Positions 17,997 through 25,514 of a DNA stretch of 64,000 nucleotides are shown in pieces. The stretch spans positions 62,001 to 126,000 of the forward strand of contig CAVYZU010000001.1 in NCBI GenBank assembly GCA_963772965.1, given 5' to 3'. This DNA comes from AP-15 sp963772965. GTDB lineage: Bacteria; Pseudomonadota; Alphaproteobacteria; ATCC43930; CGMCC-115725. The translations under genes were made by a program, and so were the position numbers. Every line of letters starts with the position of its first letter. The stretch's first letter is position 1. The notes under the pieces were generated by a model, which saw only the letters and a program-made list of their open reading frames with translations, ran no database searches and was not told where the DNA came from.

Positions 17997-19544
17997 TCAG
18001 GCGGCGGGCGGCATCTCCTGGAAGACCGGCGGAAGGGTGAGGCCGATAGCGCGGCAGATCGGGTCGATGGTCGGGCCTGGCGCGGTGCGCAGGCGCGCCC
18101 GGCGACCATCCTGTTCGACATCGATTTCGCTGAGGTCGACAAGATCGTCGACGATGCGCTGCCATTCGAGCCGGCTGCGACGGGCGGCGAGCCGGTCGAA
18201 AAGCTCCTTGCGCAGGACAAGGGCGAGGAAGGTGCAGAAGACGTGGCCGCGGATGCCGGCGTCGGTTTTGTGGAAGATCGGGCGGGTGGCGAGCAGCGCC
18301 TTTGCGGTTTTGAAGGCGTCCTCCACGGCCAGCAGATTGCGGTAGCGCAACACGATCTGGAGCGCGGCGATCTTGGTGTTGGTGCGCAGCACGAAGAGAC
18401 CGTCGAACCGGGTATCGGCCTCGATCTTGGCGCGGTCGATGACAAAGCCGCCGCCCGCGGGCGTCTTCAGGAAGCGACGAAAACCCTTGTTGGCGACGAG
18501 CGCCTTGTCGCCCTGGGCGAGCTTGCGCTCGAGACCGGCGACGATTTCGGCGCGCGCCGCGGCGTCCTTTTTGGCTTCCTCCTCGTTGCGGCAGATGATG
18601 TAGCGCCGCCCGGCGATCGTCGTCTCCCGGATCGCCAGTTCGGTCTCGCCTTTCTGGCGGGGAATGACGAGCGGCACGGCGAGGCCATCATCCTCGATGA
18701 CCCCGGTGCGCACCTCGCGGCTGGTGCGTTCGCGCACGCCGAGGATGTACTGGATCTTCTCGGCTTCGAGGGCGGCGATGGTATCGGCACTGATCATGCC
18801 GCGATCGGCAACGATGCAAGCATCGAGGATCCCAAAGCGCTCGCGCAGCCGTTTGACTACTGGCAACAACAGCGTCACGTCGGCCGTGTTGCCGGGCATC
18901 ACAAAGGACGCGATCGGCCGGTCGGCGTCGTCAAGCACGATGCCGAGCACGACCTGCTTCAGGTGACCGCGATAGTCTTTGGAGTGGCCGTACTGGCCTA
19001 GGCTCTCGCCGCCGGCCCCCTCGAACCATAAACTGGTGGTGTCGAAAAACGCGATCGAAACGGCGCCGAACAGCGGCTGGCGGTGGTGATAGAGTGCCTC
19101 CTCGATGGCCTCGGCGGTGCTGCGGCCGGCCGCGTCGACTTCGCCAAGCCAGGCCATCGCCTTATAGGCGTGGTCGAGATCGAGCCCATCGGTGCCCGGC
19201 ACACGTACCCGGCTCAGCCAGTCGCTGGCATGGCGGTCGGAGCCCGAGATCATCAGCCGGTGCAGCACCGTGAGATAGACGGCGCGCTCGACATCAAAGG
19301 AAAAGCGCCGGTCGGAGACGAGGCTCTTGAGCACGTCGCGGCATCCTGTTTCCGCCCACAGCCAGCCGAACACCAGATCAGGTCCGATGCTGAGGCGGTG
19401 CAGCTCCGGCAATTCGCCGCGATAAAAACTCGACAACACGATCGAGCGGCGCGAATGGCGCGCCGCCGAGGCGATCAGCCCATCGATCAGCCCCGAGGCC
19501 TCAACTTCATCGCGCCGGCCGAGCGCCTTGATGACGCGCTGCAC
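17997..19544 (-). CDS. IS1634-family transposase
   Basis: A DDE-type transposase of the IS1634 group (about 515 residues from GTG 19544). Visible family features are FFDTTSLWFEG, a catalytic-type strand ACIVADRGMISAD, the central YILGVRERTSREVR and a C-terminal RGHVFCTFLALVLRKEL block holding the downstream acidic/basic region. Family-like sequence (FVRVKKIGAYEYLYLVENA) continues upstream in the same frame to about 19619. There the codon before Phe is ATA, where an ATG would be expected, so the native start may be lost. I could not identify terminal inverted repeats or a target duplication with confidence. Confidence 0.85.
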   Translation of the reverse strand: MQRVIKALGRRDEVEASGLIDGLIASAARHSRRSIVLSSFYRGELPELHRLSIGPDLVFGWLWAETGCRDVLKSLVSDRRFSFDVERAVYLTVLHRLMISGSDRHASDWLSRVRVPGTDGLDLDHAYKAMAWLGEVDAAGRSTAEAIEEALYHHRQPLFGAVSIAFFDTTSLWFEGAGGESLGQYGHSKDYRGHLKQVVLGIVLDDADRPIASFVMPGNTADVTLLLPVVKRLRERFGILDACIVADRGMISADTIAALEAEKIQYILGVRERTSREVRTGVIEDDGLAVPLVIPRQKGETELAIRETTIAGRRYIICRNEEEAKKDAAARAEIVAGLERKLAQGDKALVANKGFRRFLKTPAGGGFVIDRAKIEADTRFDGLFVLRTNTKIAALQIVLRYRNLLAVEDAFKTAKALLATRPIFHKTDAGIRGHVFCTFLALVLRKELFDRLAARRSRLEWQRIVDDLVDLSEIDVEQDGRRARLRTAPGPTIDPICRAIGLTLPPVFQEMPPAA

Positions 19545-19779
19545 GTGGCGGCCGCCCTCGCGCGCGTTCTCGACGAGGTAGAGGTATTCGTAGGCTCCAA
19601 TCTTCTTGACGCGGACAAATATGGCGCGGCACCTTTGTTCTCCGGTACCAGCACCACGATTCTCTGGGCCGCCGCAAGCAAATTCCTCAATATCTATTGC
19701 AATCGTCTGGCCGATTTAGCACCACACCTTGGCGTGCCCGGTCGTATCCCTAGCGTTTCCGCGGCTTCCAGCGAGCGAT

Positions 19780-20550
19780 TTACTCCAAACTGAGGAAGTT
19801 GGGTTTAACGTTTGCCGGGTGTTGGCCTGGCGACCCCTGAAACCATGCAGTTATTATTTCTCTTTCTGTTGTCGCTTCTTTTTCTCGCTTACCCATAACG
19901 TTAATATCTGCGACGGAACTCCCGGGTCCAGCAATTAAACACATCATCTTGCAGGCTAACTCTGCGCATCTTAGATTAGGATCATCGTTTACCAGCCTGA
20001 TGGATGCGAATAGGCGATGAAAATTATCCGGTAAGCCAACAAATGTATGGCGGTCTAGCTGTGGTTTCATTTCCCTTACATTGTCCTCTTTGTATAGAGC
20101 TATGTCTCGGAGCAATCTTGCCTCAGCGGCTCCTAATTCGGAGAGTATTTGGACAAATCGAGGATGCGCACTTTCTGGATGCATAGAAGATGATGTCAAA
20201 AGATCGGCCCAACGGTCGATCAAATATCCGTCTTTGTCCTCTAGAGACGCCTTTTCTAGAAAGGGTATCAGGAACTTAGTGGGTACCGGTGACGGCACGG
20301 CGTTTTCTATTTGAAGACGGCGGTATACCTTCTTCGCGATTTCAATCAGTACGTCTTCGCGCTGTAATCTGATTAGGTCAGCCTTCAATCCCTGCCGTTC
20401 CGAAAAAGGTCGGAACAAATCGGTGATAGCGTCCACGAGTTGGCCGGTGGCCTGAGCCGGGATTTCGGTCGAGACTTTAGCTTCCAGGGTCGCTCTGGCG
20501 CTCAAACCGACATCAACGTCAAACTTGCTCCCGCTTTCTTCGGCACTCAT
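19780..20550 (-). CDS. Abi-alpha (abortive infection alpha)-like protein
   Basis: A 256-residue protein with no signal peptide or membrane segment. The central part, IPFLEKASLEDKDGYLIDRW (about residues 95-114), then ADLLTSSSM and HPRFVQILSELGAAEARLL (about 129-147), follows the Abi_alpha/DUF4393 pattern of acidic residues, a WADLL core and an HP-F-IL-L block. That family is associated with phage abortive infection. ATG 20550 is preceded by GGAGATGCG. The gene is AT-rich compared with the flanks and lies inside the tRNA-Gly island. It is divergent from a HEPN-like membrane protein across 145 bp. The defence role is inferred from family and context only. Confidence 0.6.
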   Translation of the reverse strand: MSAEESGSKFDVDVGLSARATLEAKVSTEIPAQATGQLVDAITDLFRPFSERQGLKADLIRLQREDVLIEIAKKVYRRLQIENAVPSPVPTKFLIPFLEKASLEDKDGYLIDRWADLLTSSSMHPESAHPRFVQILSELGAAEARLLRDIALYKEDNVREMKPQLDRHTFVGLPDNFHRLFASIRLVNDDPNLRCAELACKMMCLIAGPGSSVADINVMGKREKEATTEREIITAWFQGSPGQHPANVKPNFLSLE

Positions 20551-20695
20551 CGCATCTCCAGTTTCGGGTCAGGTACGTCGGTGTGAGGAAGTGTCCGGCA
20601 GTTTCGTGGGTATATAGCACATTTGGGGAACGCTCGGCAGTGCGGATGTGCTGTACTATCCTGCCGCCGCCGCAATTGACCGCTGATGCCGGGTG

Positions 20696-21502
20696 ATGCC
20701 ACCACGAACCCTCTCCGAGGAATGGGAAGCTTTCCGGCCCCATTTCAACCGTCTCCGATCTTGGCTGGGGATCGGCCGCCACACGCATAGTCTGGTGCTG
20801 CTCTGGCCACTCGTCGCGCTCGTCATCGCCGTTCTGGTCATTCGCTTGGTCTCCACGGCCAAGGAATTGGCGGACCTGATTTCGGCGTTCGCTTCTCTGG
20901 CGTGGCCGGTCGTCGCCTTCGCCATCGCGAGCTGGTTCAGGCCGGAAATTCGCGCGATCCTCTCGCGGATTAGGAAGGGGAAATTCCTCGGACAAGAGAT
21001 TGAATTGGACGAGCTGCAAGCCAAGACCGAGGCGGCGGAAGCGAAGCAGCCTCCGATCACGGTAGGTGTCACTGAGGCTGCAAGCGCCAGCGATCATTTC
21101 GAAGCGACGGTAACTGTCGGCCCCGCGCCCACACTGGATGAGACTGAGGAAGTGCTGCGGGAGGCAAGCCGGTCGCCGCGCCTTGGTCTCATGTTGTTGT
21201 CAGCGAAAATAGAGCGGGCGGCACGAGAATTGGCCGCTGATTTCGGCTTGGATGTGTCACGCAGGGCGGTCCCGCTAGGCACGATGATTCGAATGCTGGT
21301 GCAGGCGGAACTGCTTTCGTTCGAAGATGCAGAGGCTCTGAGTTTGTTCAATCGGGTTCGGAACCGGATCGTGCATGGGCATGATGCGGACGATGAAGAG
21401 GTCGCAAGGGCCATCAATTCCGGGACCCGTTTGCTGCGTTTGTTGCTGTCGAGGCCGCGTCCACAAGCGGAGACCACCAATCGCCCCGAAAGTGGTGGTT
21501 AG
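20696..21502 (+). CDS. Membrane-anchored HEPN-like protein
   Basis: A 268-residue protein. Two hydrophobic segments (about residues 31-51 and 58-82) anchor it near the N-terminus, and a charged helical linker (IELDELQAKTEAAEAKQ) follows. The C-terminal helical domain ends in the motif RNRIVHGHDADDEE (about residues 220-233), which contains Arg-x4-His, the signature of HEPN-type RNases and related folds. I see no family-level match I can name. A GTG one codon upstream is an alternative start. Together with the divergent Abi-alpha-like gene it forms a candidate defence cassette. If active, it would be a membrane-tethered RNase-like effector; it could also be a non-catalytic HEPN/DUF4145-like protein. 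Confidence 0.5.
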   Translation: MPPRTLSEEWEAFRPHFNRLRSWLGIGRHTHSLVLLWPLVALVIAVLVIRLVSTAKELADLISAFASLAWPVVAFAIASWFRPEIRAILSRIRKGKFLGQEIELDELQAKTEAAEAKQPPITVGVTEAASASDHFEATVTVGPAPTLDETEEVLREASRSPRLGLMLLSAKIERAARELAADFGLDVSRRAVPLGTMIRMLVQAELLSFEDAEALSLFNRVRNRIVHGHDADDEEVARAINSGTRLLRLLLSRPRPQAETTNRPESGG

Positions 21503-21794
21503 CTGACTAGCCAGGGTAATACGAAAGGTGGCGTTTTCTACCCGGCGCGCGCCTCTCACCGATGCAAACCGTTCCCGTCTCCGTCTGCGGACCCCCGGTG
21601 GTTAGGCTAATCGCCAGGGGTCCACCAATTTTGCTGTCCTAGACGCGGATTGTCGGTCCGAGTGTGAGCTGTGTCACACATATCCAATCAGGCTGCGAAC
21701 TACCGTACTTCGCTGCGGGCGGATGGGCTGCCCACGTGGGAAATACCGGCCATTGTTGGCAGGGGAAGGGTCCCGCTTCAAAATGGAGGTGGCT

Positions 21795-22241
21795 ATGCGT
21801 GTATTTTTGACAGCAGTCTCCTTGGCCTTTTTGCTAAGCGTTGGCGCTGGGGTGAACTCGGCTCGGAGCGAGGATGCTACCTTTAAGCTGACCAATTCCG
21901 CTCCCAACATCGTTAATGTTAAACTTTTCTCGCAGAGCCGTCACGGCTGGGAATGGCCGAGTTCCAAAAGGCATTGGATCTTAAACGATGGTAAGCAACA
22001 CACATTGAGGGCTGGCAATTGCCAGAATGGAGAAAAGATCTGCTACGGAGGATCATACGACAATAAAAGAAGCCAATGGGGGGTTGGAATTGATGGGCAG
22101 ACAGCTTGCACGCATTGCTGTATCACCTGCGGAGCATCGCACGCCTGGAATCTGACAGGGGGGGCTTCGGATGTCGCGCCTCAGCCTTCGAGCGGGCAGC
22201 GCATAGACGACAGCCCCTCGCTTGTGCCAGCAAATGATTGA
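21795..22241 (+). CDS. Small secreted cysteine-rich hypothetical protein
   Basis: A 148-residue protein with a clear Sec signal peptide (residues 1-24, cleavage near NSARSED). The mature domain has six cysteines in two groups: NCQNGEKICYGG and TACTHCCITCG. A strong ribosome-binding site GGAGGT sits just before ATG 21795, so the in-frame sequence upstream to 21723 is not part of it. The paired cysteines suggest disulphides or metal binding in the periplasm or outside the cell. I recognise no family. A clean intrinsic terminator follows at 22336. It is the last gene before the right island end. Confidence 0.6.
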   Translation: MRVFLTAVSLAFLLSVGAGVNSARSEDATFKLTNSAPNIVNVKLFSQSRHGWEWPSSKRHWILNDGKQHTLRAGNCQNGEKICYGGSYDNKRSQWGVGIDGQTACTHCCITCGASHAWNLTGGASDVAPQPSSGQRIDDSPSLVPAND

Positions 22242-22335
22242 GCCCATTTCAGGGTAACAACGGTATGATCCCGATTGAAGTGGCTCGGCTGCTGCGGACG
22301 CTTCTGCAACTGCTGAAATAGGCCACGCAAGCGTT

Positions 22336-22364
22336 AAAGCCCTGACTTGATGTCGGGGCTTTTT
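22336..22364 (+). terminator. Rho-independent terminator after the secreted-protein gene
   Basis: An 11-bp stem AAAGCCCTGAC / GTCGGGGCTTT (one G-U pair) with loop TTGAT is followed by a T run to 22364. It ends plus-strand transcription inside the island, about 95 bp after the stop codon. Confidence 0.8.
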
Positions 22365-22507
22365 CGTTTTCGGAGCAGAGGCATCGCTTTCTACCCGTCC
22401 CGCGCCCCTCATTCGGTTGTCGCTTCTCCCTGCCCCTATCGGCTTCCATCGGTGTCTATCGGCTAACTGTAACAACTGCCCCTTGATTTTATTGAATAAC
22501 CCCACAA

Positions 22508-22551
22508 TTCCCAAGCTTCTGACGAGGGTTTGATGCCCTTCACCCGCTCCA
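22508..22551 (+). repeat. Right attachment-site repeat (partial tRNA-Gly copy)
   Basis: This matches 17484-17527 at 42 of 44 positions, with differences at 22531 (C to T) and 22535 (T to G). No 5' half of a tRNA precedes it, so it is a displaced tRNA 3' fragment and not a gene. Confidence 0.85.
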
Positions 22552-22581
22552 CCCGTTCGCAGCGGGTGACATAGTCTAAGG

Positions 22582-25326
22582 TTACTCGGCGGCCATTAGC
22601 GGCTCCAGCACGCTGCCGGACTTTTGCAATTCCTCAAAGCGACCCTGCTGAACCAGCCGGCCTTGATCCATCACCAGGATCTGGTCAAAGGCCGAAGCGA
22701 GGCGCGGTCGGTGCAGGCTGCAAACCAGGCTGCGGCCGTCGAGTTCATGCTGCAACCGGTCGATGAGGGTGGTTTCGGTGGCGCCGTCGAGCACCGCGGT
22801 GGCGTCGTTCAGCACCACGAGATCGGGCCGCTTCAACAGGGCGACGGCAATCGCGATTTTCTGGCGCTGAGCCTCGGAGAGGCGCAGGCCGCCGGTCCCG
22901 ACCGGGTAATCGAGCCCGACCGAGGTCAGCGTGTCGCGCAGCCCGAGTTCGTCCAACACCTCGCTCATCGCGGCGTTGACGCGTTCGCGACTGCCGGCCT
23001 CGCCGCGCAGGATCGTCCCAAACAAAACGTTTTCTTGAACCGAGGCGGCGGCGTTGTAGCGCTCCGGGTCGAAAAACTCGACCGAACCGCGCAGCTGATC
23101 GGGTAATCCCGCGGCAAAATTTCGTCGAGCTTCGAGAATACGCTGCTGCAGAGGCTCGCTCAGCAGACTCAGCGGATCGCGGGCCGCGATTAGTTTCAAT
23201 CCCAAACCAAGCAGCCGGGCACGCTCTTCGGGTAAAAGACTGGCGGCATCCGATTTATCGATGCGCGCCAGGATCCGTTCAAAGGCCGGCAATTCATCGG
23301 CGCCGAGGAAGCTGAATTCCTCGAATATTTGATGCTCTGGGTGCATGCCGGCGAACAATTCGACGCTAGTGCGCGCCAGCTTTTCGCCGATATCGATCAA
23401 CTCGGTTTGCAGGTCGAGTTCGCCCAGAATTCCTTGCACATAATCGTTGCGGGCAAGATTGTCGCCTTCAAAGACTGGGCCGATCGAGGTGCCAAACAAC
23501 AGATTGGCGCCGATCGAGGAGTTAAGGTTGTAGCGATCCGGATCAAAGCGCTCGACGAGATGCTCAAGCTCGCGGGCGGCGAGCCGCTCTGCCAGCACAT
23601 GACGCGCCTTGACGATATTTTCAGCGACCTCGGGCTGGCCCTCGGGATCGATCCGCCCGCGCAGTCCGAGGTGGTAAATATCGTCATCGAGATCGACAAG
23701 CCGCAGCACGTCGAGGATACGCGCATCGAGCGCCGGCATATCAGCGACGCCGGCTTGCTCATAATCGATCCAGTCATCTGAGACGTCGTATTCGCTGTTC
23801 CCCGATTGCCGCGCCTCCTCCTGCAGCCGCTTGTGTTCGGCGCGCGCCGCGGCATCAGCATCATTGACAGCGCCGTGAGGGCGGTGCCGCAGGCCGATCA
23901 ACAGATTGTCACGCACGCTCGCCGACAACAGATAAGTGGTCGGACCGACATAGCCGATGCGGCGGCCGGTAACCGCGAAAGGCAAGGTGGAAAGGTCGGA
24001 GCCGCCGATCGTCAGCCGGCCGCCGGTCGGGTTCTCGAGCCGCGCCATGACCTGCGGCAGCGTATTGCGGCCGCTGTTGCTGTGGCCGACGATGCCGATA
24101 TCGGTACCGAGCGGGAAATTGAAATCCACCCCCTCGAGCAGATGAATGCCGTCGTCATCAACGACCTCCAGGTTTGCCGCCGCGACCTCACCCGTGAACG
24201 GCTCGACGCGCTCCGGAATTTCGAGCAGCAGGCGCTTATCAAGCATATCGGCGACCTGGAACTGCTCGACCACTTGCTCGTATTTGATCGCGACGTCTTG
24301 TTGGTTTTGGTAATAGTCGAGCAACTCCTTCCACGGTGACGACATATCTTTGTACGCGGCGAGCACCGCGACCAATGCGCCAAACGACAAGCTGCCCTTG
24401 ATGACAAAATACCCGCCGATCACAAAAAAGAAAAATGGCGTCAGGTTGCCGATTAGATTGTTGAGAAACTTGACAAAAAACTTGCGATTATAGATGTCGA
24501 GGCGAATATCATAAATTTCGCCAAAGCGCTGAGAAATCTCGGCAAGTTGATATTGCGCGCCGTCATTGACGCGGATCTCGGTGCGCGCGGCGATGGTTTC
24601 GCCGATCCGGTCGGAAAGGGTCCTGATTTTTCGCACCCTGGCCCGGCCGAGAGCGCGAATGACGCGCTGCATCTTTGGGATCAGGTAACCTTGCAATGGG
24701 TAAAACGCCAACGCCGCGGCGCCCAATACCGGGTTTTGCATAAACATAAAGACCAGGATCGTCAGCAACGTGCCGGCCTGTGAGATCGGCACCGCAAACG
24801 CTTCGCCGACAAAGCCGCCGACCGGCTCCAGTTCCGCGGTAATCATCGCGACGATCTGGCCCGAGGCCACGCGGTCGAAATGGTGCAGCGGAAAGCGTAA
24901 AACGCGCTGATAAAGTTCGTAGCGCAGCCGGCGCAGCATACGCTCTCCAAGTTGCCCTTTTTTTACATTGATATGCAGCTTGAACCAGCCATTAACAAGT
25001 ATAAGGACCAAGAATACTGTGCAGAGGACCAATAGATAAGGTATCTGGTTAAGTTCCAGGCCAAAGTACGACTGCGGAAAATGCTTGCCCGAAATGGCGC
25101 GGTTGATGATCTGCTTAGGAAGATCGAGCGACCAATACAGAAACGGAAACGACGCTAAGGTCATGACGACCACGTAAATCTGCTCGCGCCAGCTAAACCG
25201 CACAATAAAGCCATAGACCGAGGGTTCGAGCCCCTCGCCTTGAGATTGCGGCAGCAATCGACGCATCAGCGAGGCCAAAGACAGTCTGGCGGCCATGTCC
25301 GAGACGACGCCCCGCAACGCTCGCAT
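22582..25326 (-). CDS. ABC-transporter-like protein with degenerate ATPase motifs and a long insertion
   Basis: A 914-residue permease-ATPase half-transporter. Residues about 40-345 form a six-helix exporter-type membrane domain (RYELYQRVLRFPLHHFDRVASG is typical). The nucleotide-binding domain starts near 380, but its motifs are altered. Walker A is GHSNSGRNT (414-422), with Arg420 for Lys; the signature is LSEAQ (816-820); Walker B is VVLND (837-841), with Asn then Asp for Asp-Glu. The H-loop His872 is kept. Between Walker A and the signature lie about 390 residues instead of about 100, with three similar elements: ASVRDNLLIG, SSIGANLLFG and ASVQENVLFG. ATG 25326 follows AAGGGAGAAG. Normal ATP hydrolysis is doubtful and the substrate unknown. 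Confidence 0.75.
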   Translation of the reverse strand: MRALRGVVSDMAARLSLASLMRRLLPQSQGEGLEPSVYGFIVRFSWREQIYVVVMTLASFPFLYWSLDLPKQIINRAISGKHFPQSYFGLELNQIPYLLVLCTVFLVLILVNGWFKLHINVKKGQLGERMLRRLRYELYQRVLRFPLHHFDRVASGQIVAMITAELEPVGGFVGEAFAVPISQAGTLLTILVFMFMQNPVLGAAALAFYPLQGYLIPKMQRVIRALGRARVRKIRTLSDRIGETIAARTEIRVNDGAQYQLAEISQRFGEIYDIRLDIYNRKFFVKFLNNLIGNLTPFFFFVIGGYFVIKGSLSFGALVAVLAAYKDMSSPWKELLDYYQNQQDVAIKYEQVVEQFQVADMLDKRLLLEIPERVEPFTGEVAAANLEVVDDDGIHLLEGVDFNFPLGTDIGIVGHSNSGRNTLPQVMARLENPTGGRLTIGGSDLSTLPFAVTGRRIGYVGPTTYLLSASVRDNLLIGLRHRPHGAVNDADAAARAEHKRLQEEARQSGNSEYDVSDDWIDYEQAGVADMPALDARILDVLRLVDLDDDIYHLGLRGRIDPEGQPEVAENIVKARHVLAERLAARELEHLVERFDPDRYNLNSSIGANLLFGTSIGPVFEGDNLARNDYVQGILGELDLQTELIDIGEKLARTSVELFAGMHPEHQIFEEFSFLGADELPAFERILARIDKSDAASLLPEERARLLGLGLKLIAARDPLSLLSEPLQQRILEARRNFAAGLPDQLRGSVEFFDPERYNAAASVQENVLFGTILRGEAGSRERVNAAMSEVLDELGLRDTLTSVGLDYPVGTGGLRLSEAQRQKIAIAVALLKRPDLVVLNDATAVLDGATETTLIDRLQHELDGRSLVCSLHRPRLASAFDQILVMDQGRLVQQGRFEELQKSGSVLEPLMAAE

Positions 25327-25514
25327 CTAATCTTCTCCCTTCTCGACCACTTCCTGCCGCAGATTTGGCCCCGGTGAACGCCAATTTCGCGGTCGCTTCG
25401 GCATGCCCGGCTACATTCTTCGCGCCGGAACTTTTGCCACCGCAACGCGCTTACTCCAACAGACAAGGCGCGGGCGAGCATTGCCCGCCCGTAAATTTAG
25501 CAAGGTCGGCCGCG

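Larger units (their letters stand above)
17484..22551. mobile_element. Genomic island integrated in the 3' half of tRNA-Gly(CCC)
   Basis: The island runs from the tRNA-Gly gene (left repeat 17484-17527) to a partial tRNA copy (22508-22551). The 44-bp direct repeats match at 42 positions. This geometry, an intact tRNA at one end and a 3' tRNA fragment at the other, is the classic footprint of tyrosine-recombinase integration. Inside are a hypothetical gene, an IS1634-like transposase, an Abi-alpha-like gene, a HEPN-like membrane protein and a secreted protein. Several of these look more AT-rich than the flanks. No integrase gene is present, so the island is probably a deletion remnant that can no longer excise on its own. 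Confidence 0.75.

Noticed and set aside
17960..19700. Terminal inverted repeats of the IS1634-like element
   Set aside because: Both ends contain GCACCACG, but in direct rather than inverted orientation; no convincing inverted pair or target duplication was found.
22508..22551. Second tRNA-Gly gene
   Set aside because: Only the 3' half is present; there is no D arm or 5' acceptor strand upstream.
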